From Alkanindiges illinoisensis (GTDB lineage Bacteria; Pseudomonadota; Gammaproteobacteria; Pseudomonadales; Moraxellaceae): DNA of 64,000 nt. The stretch is from NCBI RefSeq assembly GCF_004377485.1, contig NZ_SNTY01000012.1:1-64000 (forward strand). Direction: 5' to 3'. The position numbers and the translations under genes are program-made. Shown here one piece after another: positions 16,337-24,744 of the stretch (position 1 is its first letter; every line of letters begins with the position of its first letter). Under the pieces are notes generated by a model that had not been told where the DNA came from, searched no databases, and saw nothing but the letters and a program-made list of their open reading frames with translations.

Positions 16337-16822
16337 TTAGATGTTAAATGCAATTTCCACATTGCCCTGGGCGTCTGCCTCGCTCATAAAGCGTGCCCCG
16401 GTAATCGCAATGGTGTTGGTGCTATCGGCTACCGCTTCAATACCACCAATAGGCTTGCCTGCAGCAGCATTGGCCACACGCACATAAACCACGCCATTTA
16501 ACGCAGCAGTGCCAGCATTGTTGGTTACAGTCATATAACCACGGCGAAGCACATCAGCCACACCTGAGGTGGGTGGTACTGCTGCACCCTGGGCATTGGA
16601 GCTGGACTGGGTGGGATAAGCACGCACCAGCAGGCCGTATACATCAGCTGCAGTATCGCCGGCACCAATCGGCACCAGCTTGCCAGATACCACCTTGCCG
16701 AAAATACCAAAGCTTGCAAATGGTGTGGCACCCAGCATTACCGCTTCAGTGGTTGCATGTGAGCGGCGAGTTACATCACCAGGAATGCCGGAAGGCATCC
16801 GGTATAGAATGGAATTACCCAT
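16337..16822 (-). CDS. Structural cement/decoration protein
   Basis: The protein has 161 residues. ILYRMPSGIPGDVTRRSHATTE at the start, then a beta-rich core with GLLVRAYPTQSS and VLRRGYMTVTN, fit the Gp24-type cement proteins that stabilise expanded capsids and are encoded between protease and capsid genes. The name rests on pattern and order. Confidence 0.7.
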   Translation of the reverse strand: MGNSILYRMPSGIPGDVTRRSHATTEAVMLGATPFASFGIFGKVVSGKLVPIGAGDTAADVYGLLVRAYPTQSSSNAQGAAVPPTSGVADVLRRGYMTVTNNAGTAALNGVVYVRVANAAAGKPIGGIEAVADSTNTIAITGARFMSEADAQGNVEIAFNI

Positions 16823-16882
16823 AATAAGAAAACCTTAAAATTAATGAATGTGAATTAACCTTAAATACTTATGGATCGGCCG

Positions 16883-18247
16883 TTACTTGCTGGCGCGATC
16901 CTGCCAGTACTTGCGGTTGGCGGCGTTGATTTCAGCGGGTGTACGTGGCTTATTCCCAAAGTCCTTGGTGCCAATACCACTACGCATACCCTGACTATTG
17001 TTTTGCTGGCGGATCAGCTCAGAGGCACCAACAAAGGCAGCATCCAGCGTAACGGCCGGCAATTTAGCAAAATCAGAGTTGCCCCCAACAAAAGGATCAA
17101 TGGCTTTTTTGCCATCTTCAGTGCCGTAAGCCTTGGTTAAGGCGCTAACCTTGCATTGGCGTACCAGCTGGCCAACATCCTTGGCTTTGGCATCTAAAGT
17201 GGGCAGGCGAATACCTGGTGACAAAATTTCTGCCCGCGACACCACATTTTGTAGAGAATCACCCGTATAGGTAACTTCACCCGAATCATCCTTTTTTTGT
17301 GCCGGTTCAGCGCCAAGAATGTCATCCTTGGTTTTATCGTCATCCGGATTGTCTTCATCATCCTTGGTTTTATCCGGATCGGCATCAGGATCTGATTCAG
17401 CATCTTTAAAGCGTTTTTCCAGCGCCTTAAAGCGTTTATCATTCTTGGCATCCATGGCACGGATAGCAGCAAGAATAGCAGCACCATCGCCAGTCGGAGT
17501 TGGGTTGTTTTCTTCATCTGGTTCATCCTCACCGTCGCCAGTTTCAACTTCCAACTCGCTATCCTCAGCTGCCTGAGCCAACTTTTCAGCTTCCTCGGCA
17601 TCCCCAGTTTTAATGAGCTTTCTAATGCGGTCGGCAAAACTTAATTTTTTGGACTGCACGCCAGCCTTGGTTTTAGTCTTGGTAGACATGGTTTTACTAT
17701 CTCCTATGGCGCAACGTGTGCCGCACCGTCCTCTTTCAACTAATGCAACATGATTACCAATAATGTTGCGCTGGATCCCCCGGCCTGGCGCTGTCTGTTC
17801 ATAGTCAGCGTCATAACCTAGTGAAATTTCAATTTTGCCCTTTTGAACATCGTCGATGGCCTGCTTATCGGTAATGAGCAGATCTGCAAACAGCAGGTCA
17901 TCTTCAATGCCGGTGCCACGGCGCACGTTAAAGCAGTTGCCGGCTGCATGTTCCTTCCAGTTGTCCGGGCCTACCCAGTCGTCCGGATGATCGTTGGTGA
18001 CTACCTTGCCCTCAAAACTCATCAGGGTAGCAGGCATAAACAAATCATCCGCTGAACGGGATACTGTAATAATGCCGTTCTTGGCATCTACCGGAATTTC
18101 TCCATCGGCATAGGTCAGCTCACCAGTACGGGCTATGGCCACATCACGACATAGCAAATAGCCCTCTGGTGTAAGCTCGCGCGTCTTACCAATTTTTTCT
18201 GTAGTGTAAAAATTGGATTTATCTTTGGATTTACCTTTTTTGCTCAT
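16883..18247 (-). CDS. Prohead protease with C-terminal scaffold, DUF2213
   Basis: The protein has 454 residues from the ATG at 18247, which directly follows the MuF stop. A longer reading would overlap the MuF gene by 90 bases. Residues 15 to 170 are the DUF2213 protease domain: TPEGYLLCRDVAIARTGELT, FEGKVVTNDHPDDWVGP with the likely catalytic His, and KGKIEISLGYDADYEQT with the likely catalytic Ser. The middle, about residues 200 to 330, is extremely acidic and charged (runs of Asp, Glu, Lys), as in scaffolding regions, so protease and scaffold are probably one polypeptide. The C-terminal part is helical. Confidence 0.8.
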   Translation of the reverse strand: MSKKGKSKDKSNFYTTEKIGKTRELTPEGYLLCRDVAIARTGELTYADGEIPVDAKNGIITVSRSADDLFMPATLMSFEGKVVTNDHPDDWVGPDNWKEHAAGNCFNVRRGTGIEDDLLFADLLITDKQAIDDVQKGKIEISLGYDADYEQTAPGRGIQRNIIGNHVALVERGRCGTRCAIGDSKTMSTKTKTKAGVQSKKLSFADRIRKLIKTGDAEEAEKLAQAAEDSELEVETGDGEDEPDEENNPTPTGDGAAILAAIRAMDAKNDKRFKALEKRFKDAESDPDADPDKTKDDEDNPDDDKTKDDILGAEPAQKKDDSGEVTYTGDSLQNVVSRAEILSPGIRLPTLDAKAKDVGQLVRQCKVSALTKAYGTEDGKKAIDPFVGGNSDFAKLPAVTLDAAFVGASELIRQQNNSQGMRSGIGTKDFGNKPRTPAEINAANRKYWQDRASK

Positions 18248-18249
18248 AA

Positions 18250-18993
18250 TCAATCCGGAATAATAGGTTCGGCATAACAACGACAATTTGGCAAACAGCC
18301 AGCATGGCCAGTCATACCATCTAAAGTAGGTGGATCGTTCCATTTAATAGGTGTGCCATTAATGGCTTTATGACTGGGCCTAACGTCGCCATCACCAGAG
18401 GTACGCCAGATATAACTGTCGCTGCCAATGGCCAGCGCACGTGCCTGTGTAAATGTGGTTGCCGCCCTGGATACTTCAGTACGGGCAATGGTATTAGCCC
18501 GTGATTTGGTCACATGGCCAGTGGCCATAATCAGGCCAGAAATCTCGCTGGCCCGAGTACCGTCAATCACTGCCCGGGTGGCCAGATCATGTACCCGCTG
18601 TGCGGCGTCCAGTGGCAGGGATTTAATCAGCCTGACCTGATCGGCCAGCAGTTGCTGCATCACCACACCAGTGTCCGCCAGGCGGATTTCATTACGCAGG
18701 CCGCGCGACATATCCTGTGCATACAGCATCCAGGTCTTTTCGTCTCGCAAGGCAACGTCCGTCAGAATCCGGCCAGCCGCATTGGTAGCCCAAACGTCTA
18801 ATGTTTCCGAATAATGCCGCAATGCTGACACTAGGGACGGATACACTGCCGGGTTAGTGACATCAAAACCCTTTACCAGGGAATCAATATAACTGGCGAT
18901 TTTGCGAAGATCCTGGCCATACTTGATTTCAACTTTGCGTGCCCTATGCGGCGTGTGACGTGGCCGCTGGTTTCGCTGGGTCTGGGTCATCAA
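18250..18993 (-). CDS. MuF-type head morphogenesis protein
   Basis: The protein has 247 residues. The C-terminal domain is the MuF fold: ANTIARTEVSRAATTFTQAR, then YIWRTSGDGDVRPSHKAING and the cysteine-rich end AGCLPNCRCYAEPI. MuF proteins are injected or retained near the portal and are needed for head assembly. The gene overlaps the end of the portal gene by 50 bases, which is common for this pair. No toxin domain is fused at the C-terminus. Confidence 0.85.
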   Translation of the reverse strand: MMTQTQRNQRPRHTPHRARKVEIKYGQDLRKIASYIDSLVKGFDVTNPAVYPSLVSALRHYSETLDVWATNAAGRILTDVALRDEKTWMLYAQDMSRGLRNEIRLADTGVVMQQLLADQVRLIKSLPLDAAQRVHDLATRAVIDGTRASEISGLIMATGHVTKSRANTIARTEVSRAATTFTQARALAIGSDSYIWRTSGDGDVRPSHKAINGTPIKWNDPPTLDGMTGHAGCLPNCRCYAEPIIPD

Positions 18994-20326
18994 TCAACTC
19001 GCTGGGTGGTGGTGGATCATCGGTAGCCTGTTCAATATCGTCATCCGTGATATTCGACCAGATACCAGTAGCCTCACTGGATTGACGCAACTCCTTTAAT
19101 GCAGTCTTGCGGTCAATCATCCCGGCATCATGGGCTTCAATTACCGTAGTCGTGATTGAGCTGGCAATTTCGGCCTTTTCCTTGTCGGACATTTGCCATA
19201 GCGAGGTAAAATCAAGGCTGAAATTATCCGGCAAGGGTTGGCCAAGCACTGAGCGGGACAGCACGCCATACAATTTGGTCAGTGGTGACCGCAAGCGGCG
19301 TTCCTGCTGCTGCTTGATATTGTCGTAATACGTGGTGAGATCACTCTCACCAGTACTATTAAGCCCAGCTGGTGACTGGCCAAACAGACGTACTAGCGGA
19401 ATGCCTAAGGCACCAGACAGTTGCTGGCCAAATTGCAAAAGAATGTCTGACAGACCAGAAAAGTTATACTGGTGGGCTTCATAAGTATCTCCCCCATCCA
19501 TGACGGTCATGCCTTCATTGGACTGCCACAGCCGGATCTGTTCCATCTGCTTAATCAGGGCATTAAATGCCGGGCCACCAGTAGCAATAATTTTACGCAG
19601 GTCTGGCACTTTATAGGTGCGCAGGTGAGCCTTGTAGACCAGCTGAGCGGCGCCCGTGGTGGTACTATCAAATGCAGTTAAACGATCAAACAGGCGCTCA
19701 ATGACGGACTGGCCCCAAAGGTTTTCTGCCTGGGATTGCCAGAACGGCAAATCCACCCCATCAATCCGGATGATCCGGCTGTAATGGATACGCTGGCCAG
19801 CTAAACCTTTGGCGCCGATAATCACATCGTAATATTTCGGCATGCCCAGATCCGGCCCCAGATCAGTGACCAGATCCTGCAAATCCGGTTGCAGCTGCCA
19901 GCGATCCAGCACCAGTAGACCTTTAAACTGGCCCTTGGTGATGGAATCCATATTTAATGGCGTGCTTGCCCGCTGGCCATCAATCAGCATGACTGCAATG
20001 GCACCGCCATATAGCCGCCCCCACTTGATCGTGTCACATAGGTGATCCCAGATCCGCAAACGCTCCAGCTCTTTGGCCATACGCTCCATATCATCCGGAT
20101 CAATGTCCCCCTTCAGGTCAACACCCTCGCGAGTCATATCTTCAGCAACAACATCCACCGCCTGGCCAACAACCCAGCTGGTGCGGTACATGGCTTCAAG
20201 CTGCATCCGGTTACGACTAATAAAATTAAAGCCATAACTGGAGTGGTCATGCTGGCTACCAGCACCCCAGCCCAGACGCGCTGCCAGATTCTGGAAGCTG
20301 TCCATTGTAAATTTTGCTAAACCCAT
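18944..20326 (-). CDS. Portal protein, DUF1073 family
   Basis: The protein has 460 residues from the ATG encoding MGLAKFTMDSFQN at 20326, nine bases after the terminase stop. Landmarks of DUF1073 portals are AMYRTSWVVGQAVDVVAEDM, WGRLYGGAIAVMLIDGQ, IHYSRIIRIDG, and IPLVRLFGQSPAGLNSTGE near residue 340. It forms the ring through which DNA enters the head. Databases sometimes name this family after the anti-CBASS protein Acb1. Nothing in this sequence supports an anti-defence role over a portal role. Confidence 0.85.
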   Translation of the reverse strand: MGLAKFTMDSFQNLAARLGWGAGSQHDHSSYGFNFISRNRMQLEAMYRTSWVVGQAVDVVAEDMTREGVDLKGDIDPDDMERMAKELERLRIWDHLCDTIKWGRLYGGAIAVMLIDGQRASTPLNMDSITKGQFKGLLVLDRWQLQPDLQDLVTDLGPDLGMPKYYDVIIGAKGLAGQRIHYSRIIRIDGVDLPFWQSQAENLWGQSVIERLFDRLTAFDSTTTGAAQLVYKAHLRTYKVPDLRKIIATGGPAFNALIKQMEQIRLWQSNEGMTVMDGGDTYEAHQYNFSGLSDILLQFGQQLSGALGIPLVRLFGQSPAGLNSTGESDLTTYYDNIKQQQERRLRSPLTKLYGVLSRSVLGQPLPDNFSLDFTSLWQMSDKEKAEIASSITTTVIEAHDAGMIDRKTALKELRQSSEATGIWSNITDDDIEQATDDPPPPSELIDDPDPAKPAATSHAA

Positions 20327-20334
20327 AAATACCT

Positions 20335-21999
20335 CTAAGACCCCAATGCCTCCCATACGCTGAGGTTGGAAATTGCAGGGTTGTAACAGATCATCACGCT
20401 ATCAGCGCGGTTCGGTGATTTTGTGCCGTCGGGCTGCTTATTGACTAGCAGCTTGCCAACACCGTTTTTGCTGTATGTGGGTTGGGACAGCTCAACCAGC
20501 AGCTGCTCATACTCGCTTTTGTCCATGTCGGTACTCGAAATGGAAATCAGGTCGTCCGGGTTATAGTCCATGCCTTTGAGCGCCCGGTAGGTTGCCTGGA
20601 AACGTAAACGCAGCGACCACCACGCCTGGGCTTTCAGGTTGGCAAAATAGTCCTGATTCTTGCGGCTCTCGACCATTTCACCCTCAGGATCATGCACACT
20701 GGCCGAACCCCTAAAAGGCTCCACCGTGACTTCTGGCCAGCCCTTTTCTCGGCGCTGTTCATTGATTACGCGGGCATCACCCCGGACACCAGCACCCAGC
20801 CCATCAGCGTCGTAATACATCTGGCTAAAATCATTCTCAACACACAGATCCATGGCTTGCTGAGTTGTGCCAAAAATGTCGTCGCCCTTGCCAGACCATG
20901 ACTTGAGCTTTTGCAGCACAATGCCGTGTCGGCCAGCAAACGAGTTTTGATCCTTGCCCTCGTCGGCCACATCCAGTGCACCGAAACGCTGGCCAGTAGC
21001 AGCAATGTCCAATTTGATATGGGCGTCGACCGCCGCCATGACCCACTCATGTGGAATAAGCACACCTTCCACTGAAGCGGCATAGTTAATGTCAACTTCC
21101 TGAGCCAACACCACATCGTCCAGCGTAATTTGCTGTTTGACATACCACGGGTGGATCAGCTGGCCACGATACTCAACTGACCAGCTTTTATCTGGATTCT
21201 CACGCCACGGCATGGTGAACACGGCATATTTGCCACTAAACCGATCCTGATACGCCTTATTGCCCACACCGTTGGGGGTGGTGCCTTTAATATGCACGTT
21301 GGTATTCTGGCTGATGGCCGCGTCGGTAGACTCCTGATTTGGCACGAATGCCCATTCGTCCAGCAGGTACATTGATGTACGGCCACCACGGCCGATATTG
21401 TCGCCAGCTTCACCGGTAATGGTGGCACCGTTGGCAGGATTCACAATACGCAGGTAATTATCATGCTCACGCTGGGAAAACCCGTTAGGCTTCATCCAGT
21501 CGGGCAACTTGCTGAACATATCGCGGAATTTATGCAGCAGGGTTTTAGGATCGCCTTTCTTGTCCACCAGATCTTCTTTACGGCTACCCACACCAGCTGC
21601 AAACCCATCAACGAATAGCCAGTGATGCAGAAAAAAGCCTAGAACTACATAGCTCATGCCTTCATCACGGGATTTATCAATATAGCCGTGGGTCTGGGTA
21701 GACTCACGCTCTGCAAGCCAGTGCACCAGCTCAACCTGTTTTGGCCGTAATACAAACGGCAAATTGGCAGGCAGGCCAAATGCCATACCGCGTGGATCGT
21801 AGGTCCATACCCACTGATTAAACCAGTGCACCGGATCAGCCTTGCACTTATCCAGCTCAGCCTGGCGGCTGGCGGGTGTGGCATCAGTAAGCTGGCGATA
21901 GTAATAGCGGCGTACCATCTCATCCCGAACCTCGGGCAAGCGTACATTGATTGTCCACTCCTTGATGAGTGGTGCAATCTCATCAAGTGTGTAGATCAT
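20335..21999 (-). CDS. Terminase large subunit
   Basis: The protein has 554 residues. The ATPase part has a deviant Walker A-like loop (DKSRDEGMS, residues 108 to 116) and a clear Walker B at LLDEW (212 to 216). ITGEAGDNIGRGGRTSMY and the coupling region NVHIKGTTPNGVGNK follow. The nuclease part starts at GALDVADEGKDQNSFAGR, with acidic residues typical of the RNase H-like fold, and includes YYDADGLGAGVRG. It packages DNA with the small subunit, whose stop overlaps its start by 4 bases. Confidence 0.9.
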   Translation of the reverse strand: MIYTLDEIAPLIKEWTINVRLPEVRDEMVRRYYYRQLTDATPASRQAELDKCKADPVHWFNQWVWTYDPRGMAFGLPANLPFVLRPKQVELVHWLAERESTQTHGYIDKSRDEGMSYVVLGFFLHHWLFVDGFAAGVGSRKEDLVDKKGDPKTLLHKFRDMFSKLPDWMKPNGFSQREHDNYLRIVNPANGATITGEAGDNIGRGGRTSMYLLDEWAFVPNQESTDAAISQNTNVHIKGTTPNGVGNKAYQDRFSGKYAVFTMPWRENPDKSWSVEYRGQLIHPWYVKQQITLDDVVLAQEVDINYAASVEGVLIPHEWVMAAVDAHIKLDIAATGQRFGALDVADEGKDQNSFAGRHGIVLQKLKSWSGKGDDIFGTTQQAMDLCVENDFSQMYYDADGLGAGVRGDARVINEQRREKGWPEVTVEPFRGSASVHDPEGEMVESRKNQDYFANLKAQAWWSLRLRFQATYRALKGMDYNPDDLISISSTDMDKSEYEQLLVELSQPTYSKNGVGKLLVNKQPDGTKSPNRADSVMICYNPAISNLSVWEALGS

Positions 22000-22481
22000 A
22001 TTTTACCGTCCAGGCAAAGCCGTGATAATTCATCAGTTGATAGGTTGGCCAGCTGCTCTGGTGTGTACTGTGGTTGTGCAACCGGGTGCAATGGCTGGCC
22101 ATCCTTGCCAGTGACTTCCTGCCGGGTGACACGGCCGTCTGTTTCCTGAAAGGCCTGTTTTATGATGCTTTGCTTAACAACCTTATTTTTGCCTGCGCTG
22201 TCGTACATATCCTGCAATTCACGCAAGCGATATGCCTTGTTGGCCAGTGGGATGTCTATAATATTTTCCCGAAATTCCTTGCGGGTCTTATGAAACAGCT
22301 CAACAAATTTTTTACTGAGGTTTTTGCCAGCCGCCTTGGTTGGGTCGTAAAGCTGTACCTGTTTGCGGTCTATATCCAGTCCATATTCTTGCTTGACAGC
22401 CTCAGCCACTTTTTGGGGTGAAATCATGCAGGCAAGCGACTGTACTATATAGATTTTTACAGGCTCTGATAAAGTAGCCAT
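21996..22481 (-). CDS. Terminase small subunit-like, DUF2280
   Basis: The protein has 161 residues. LSEPVKIYIVQSLACMISPQ and VKQEYGLDIDRKQVQLYDPT form an N-terminal helix-turn-helix typical of DUF2280, which occupies the small terminase position in many prophages. A central helical region (ANKAYRLRELQDMYD) and a C-terminal tail for contact with the large subunit follow. A GAGGGGGG stretch serves as ribosome site. Confidence 0.7.
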   Translation of the reverse strand: MATLSEPVKIYIVQSLACMISPQKVAEAVKQEYGLDIDRKQVQLYDPTKAAGKNLSKKFVELFHKTRKEFRENIIDIPLANKAYRLRELQDMYDSAGKNKVVKQSIIKQAFQETDGRVTRQEVTGKDGQPLHPVAQPQYTPEQLANLSTDELSRLCLDGKI

Positions 22482-22519
22482 ACCCCCCTCTTTGTCTAGC
22501 TACGTCTAGCAAGACAGAC

Positions 22520-22540
22520 AAAAAAATGAGCCGAAGCTCA
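22520..22540 (-). terminator. Intrinsic terminator at the metallopeptidase stop
   Basis: On the minus strand TGAGC-TTCG-GCTCA, a perfect stem with a stable UUCG loop, is followed by seven T. The TGA stop of the metallopeptidase gene is part of the stem. The terminase operon begins just downstream. Confidence 0.8.
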
Positions 22541-23209
22541 CTTGATAACGACTGCCCCGCAGCCTCGCTCCACTTCAGCATCCAGCACAAACGGTGCGGT
22601 GTTGGCAATGTTGGCCAGTCGCTGTGTACCTTCGCTTGCACCCCAGCGTCTAACCGTATCGAAAAATTCTTCCACGTCGTGATTAACCAAACGATGCTTA
22701 GGTAGGCCAGTGACATTACTGGTAATCATCTCGCCATCTTCATCGCGCTCTACACCGATATGACATAGCTCATGGTCAACCAGTGCACAAAACTCCCGAT
22801 CAGTCGCCGTTTCACAATAACTCGCATCCAAGGTAATAAGGTATGTGGGTGTAAATCCAAACCATTCACGCATTTGCTGTTCCTGACGTGCTTTCTGCCA
22901 GCCACCAGCACGAAAGGCCACACGCTCACACTGGCCAAGCACCAGGCTATTTTTATTTTTAGCCGGTGCGGATGCCCAGGCAAAGGTTAAAAATCCTGTG
23001 CCTTCTTTCGCTGCATCAATCAGATCAGCAATATGCTCATGTTCCGGGTTATACAGTGGACTACCAATAGTTAAAAATGTACGTTTTACCCAGGCCAGCA
23101 CTTCAGGTGCAGGGATCAGCTCAACCACTGGATCAAGCCCAGATTCCAAATCTGCTTTAGCCTGATCCAGAAAATTTACTGGTGGGAATGGTCTAACGAG
23201 GTCAGTCAT
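22538..23209 (-). CDS. Putative phage metallopeptidase
   Basis: The protein has 223 residues. The zinc-protease motif HExxH is present at residues 146 to 150 (DHELCH), preceded by FCALV and followed by IGV. A conserved upstream stretch LITLDASYCETATDREFCA and the helix around HDVEEFFDTVRRWG fit the putative metallopeptidase family encoded beside phage terminase genes. The substrate is unknown. Its start overlaps a small membrane-peptide gene by 4 bases, and its stop lies within a terminator. Confidence 0.75.
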   Translation of the reverse strand: MTDLVRPFPPVNFLDQAKADLESGLDPVVELIPAPEVLAWVKRTFLTIGSPLYNPEHEHIADLIDAAKEGTGFLTFAWASAPAKNKNSLVLGQCERVAFRAGGWQKARQEQQMREWFGFTPTYLITLDASYCETATDREFCALVDHELCHIGVERDEDGEMITSNVTGLPKHRLVNHDVEEFFDTVRRWGASEGTQRLANIANTAPFVLDAEVERGCGAVVIK

Positions 23210-23304
23210 AGAAACACCGGAAAACTAACAGCCAAATAAATAAATAAACTGGCCAGCAAAACCAAAGCGGCCAGCACGAAATACACCCCGTATCCACGAT
23301 CCAT
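23206..23304 (-). CDS. Small membrane peptide, 32 residues
   Basis: This short gene reads MDRGYGVYFVLAALVLLASL and on to SFPVFL: a charged start and a single hydrophobic helix over nearly the whole length. A CGGGGTG ribosome site precedes the ATG, and its stop overlaps the metallopeptidase start (ATGA), so it is translated with it. It could be a pinholin-like or accessory membrane peptide. No homologue is known to me. Confidence 0.6.
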   Translation of the reverse strand: MDRGYGVYFVLAALVLLASLFIYLAVSFPVFL

Positions 23305-23346
23305 GTGCACCCCGATAAAATGCCTGTTGGCCAGTCAATAATTAGT

Positions 23347-23359
23347 TGTGACAGTCACA
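23347..23359. promoter_or_regulatory. Perfect 13-bp palindrome in a divergent promoter region
   Basis: TGTGAC-A-GTCACA lies between the leftward membrane-peptide gene and the rightward gene at 23404. A TAAAAT box lies 13 bases to its right. It is a candidate operator, perhaps for the 82-residue DNA-binding-like protein. Its 11-base core recurs at 6491-6501. Confidence 0.35.
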
Positions 23360-23403
23360 TTTAATTAGGTTAAAATTTATGCTCTATCCAGTGAGCTATA
23401 AGA

Positions 23404-23652
23404 ATGAAAAATGTAGAAGATAAATACACAGCGGATCTGTTTAAGAACCCTGTAGGCCGTCCACCCAAAATTGATAAATCTGGCAAGTCAGCAGCACAAC
23501 GCAAAAAAGATCAGCGTGAACGACTTACGCTACGTGCGGCCGCAAATGATTTTGACCAGGCTGTTTGCCTGCATGTGCTCAACAATAAGCAGCTACGGGA
23601 AAAATACGGTGTGCTGGCCTGCCAACATTTAGAGAAAATATTAAGCAAATAA
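23404..23652 (+). CDS. Small basic protein, possible DNA-binding regulator
   Basis: This 82-residue protein is the only plus-strand gene in the structural half of the prophage. It has a basic N-terminal half with GRPPK, an AT-hook-like motif, then SAAQRKKDQRERLTLRAA. The C-terminal half is helical (FDQAVCLHVLNNKQLREKYG). It may be a regulator. A perfect palindrome lies 45 bases upstream of its start, which would suit autoregulation. I cannot name the family. Confidence 0.55.
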   Translation: MKNVEDKYTADLFKNPVGRPPKIDKSGKSAAQRKKDQRERLTLRAAANDFDQAVCLHVLNNKQLREKYGVLACQHLEKILSK

Positions 23653-23692
23653 AAAATCCCGACTGCTGCCCCTCCCCAGTAACAGCAGTCGG
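23651..23692 (-). terminator. Convergent terminator with 10-bp perfect stem
   Basis: The stem CCGACTGCTG/CAGCAGTCGG is perfect. On the minus strand it is followed by GATTTTTTATTT, so it ends the transcript of the 57-residue gene. On the plus strand it directly follows the stop of the gene at 23404 but lacks a T run. Confidence 0.7.
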
Positions 23693-23721
23693 CTGGTGCA
23701 ATACGCTCACCCAAGCACAAA

Positions 23722-23895
23722 CTATTTAATTCTCTTGCTGGCCATCAACTGGCGTAAATCCTTTAACCGATCCAGGGCTGCATAAAACTTATTATCTATT
23801 TCGGCCAGCTGCTCTGGTGTCTTGCCGGCGCGTGAACATGAGCCATAATGATCAAGCTCAGCTTTGGCCAGCCGTATCTGCTCAAGCAATGACAT
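23722..23895 (-). CDS. Small helical phage protein, 57 residues
   Basis: The reading begins MSLLEQIRLAKAELDHYG and ends QLMASKRIK, mostly helical with alternating charge. It is bracketed by terminators on both sides, so it looks like a single-gene unit. No family is recognised. Protein-like composition and the flanking signals support it as real. Confidence 0.5.
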   Translation of the reverse strand: MSLLEQIRLAKAELDHYGSCSRAGKTPEQLAEIDNKFYAALDRLKDLRQLMASKRIK

Positions 23896-23918
23896 ACAAA
23901 GTCCTTTTCAATAGGCAC

Positions 23919-23946
23919 AAAAAAACCCGGCGCAGTGGCTGGGTTT
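23919..23946 (-). terminator. Intrinsic terminator
   Basis: On the minus strand AAACCC/GGGTTT with an inner GC pair closes a loop of about 12 bases and is followed by a run of T. It stops transcription coming from the early side before the 57-residue gene. Confidence 0.55.
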
Positions 23947-24171
23947 GGTTGAAATTCTGTGCCAGCTCTTTTCGTTTAGCCTGCTGGCGAGGCTGCTAAC
24001 AATTTAGTCCGCTGTTAGCTACGTCTACTCACTTACTCACAAAATACCGAATTGGCACGGGATAATGCTTCCAGTTTTCATTTTATTGGTCGGGGCGATC
24101 AACTCCCTGATTTTTGAAGTTCCTACAAGTCCAATTCATACCGATCAATAGTATGGGTTTAGATTGGCCAT
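23947..24171. other. Probable late-promoter and leader region without a clear gene
   Basis: This 225-base stretch lies between two minus-strand terminators. I see only short, unconvincing frames and no tRNA. Its position downstream of the antiterminator-like gene matches where phages place the late promoter and its antitermination site, but I cannot pick out -10 and -35 boxes with confidence. Confidence 0.35.
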
Positions 24172-24202
24172 AAAAAAAGCCCAATCTTTGGGGGACTGGG
24201 CT
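24172..24202 (-). terminator. Intrinsic terminator after the early operon
   Basis: On the minus strand AGCCCA/TGGGCT closes a 13-base loop and is followed by seven T. It ends the early leftward operon after the last gene at 24289. Confidence 0.75.
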
Positions 24203-24288
24203 ATTAAGCGTACTGGGCTTGACTTACACAAAACGCCAGTTTTACATAAAACTACACCCTAATTTAACGAAATGCAAACTTTATTTTA

Positions 24289-24726
24289 CTAAAGACACCC
24301 AGTACGCTTTTTAAAGTATTCCAACGCCTTTTTTTGCTTCTTGCGGGCAGCTGGTATGGTGCATTGTTCCATGATAGAGAGTGCCTTATCAGTCCACTCA
24401 TGCTCATAGCGAAGTATTAAATACCAGGCACAGCGGCTTTCATCCAGATCAATTCTGGCCAGCATTTCCTGCAATACCTTACTGACTGCTCTGGCCTCAA
24501 TATCATTAATTTGCAGATCTGGACGAATTGGTGTGGCCTGCCTAACTTTTTTAGTATCAGCTTTATCAATCATGACGGCCAATGGTGAGCTGTCACCACC
24601 GCCTGCACCAGCCTGACCATAAGTTGGTGTATTGAGCCATACGCCATACTGGATCACCCAATCAGCAGCACTAAACCGTTTCCAGTTGACCACTTGTAAA
24701 ACATGTAATCGCTTATCCGTCCCCAT
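24289..24726 (-). CDS. Possible late antiterminator (Q-like)
   Basis: The protein has 145 residues. WVIQYGVWLN and the glycine-rich GQAGAGGGDSSPLAVMID resemble the N-terminal W-G-x-W / G-S-S-S-P-L pattern of phage Q antiterminators of the phage 82 type, and the C-terminal helices end in a basic patch (AARKKQKKALEYFKKR). It is the last early gene, directly upstream of a strong terminator and the late region, the classic position of Q. Terminators within the late operon would make such a factor useful. The name is an inference. Confidence 0.55.
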   Translation of the reverse strand: MGTDKRLHVLQVVNWKRFSAADWVIQYGVWLNTPTYGQAGAGGGDSSPLAVMIDKADTKKVRQATPIRPDLQINDIEARAVSKVLQEMLARIDLDESRCAWYLILRYEHEWTDKALSIMEQCTIPAARKKQKKALEYFKKRTGCL

Positions 24727-24744
24727 AACAACCCCCCAAAGTAG

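Noticed and set aside
18944-20326. Possible anti-CBASS function of the DUF1073 protein, suggested by some database names.
   Set aside because: Length, motifs and position between terminase and MuF genes all indicate an ordinary portal protein.
22497-24027. A 12-bp direct repeat TAGCTACGTCTA at 22497-22508 and 24016-24027 flanks the metallopeptidase segment and could mark an insertion.
   Set aside because: Many 12-bp repeats are expected by chance in 64 kb, there are no target duplications or transposase, and the enclosed genes match the phage layout.
23947-24171. A short minus-strand frame ending in TNKMKTGSIIPCQFGIL.
   Set aside because: It lacks a good start and ribosome site, and the region is better explained as leader or promoter between terminators.
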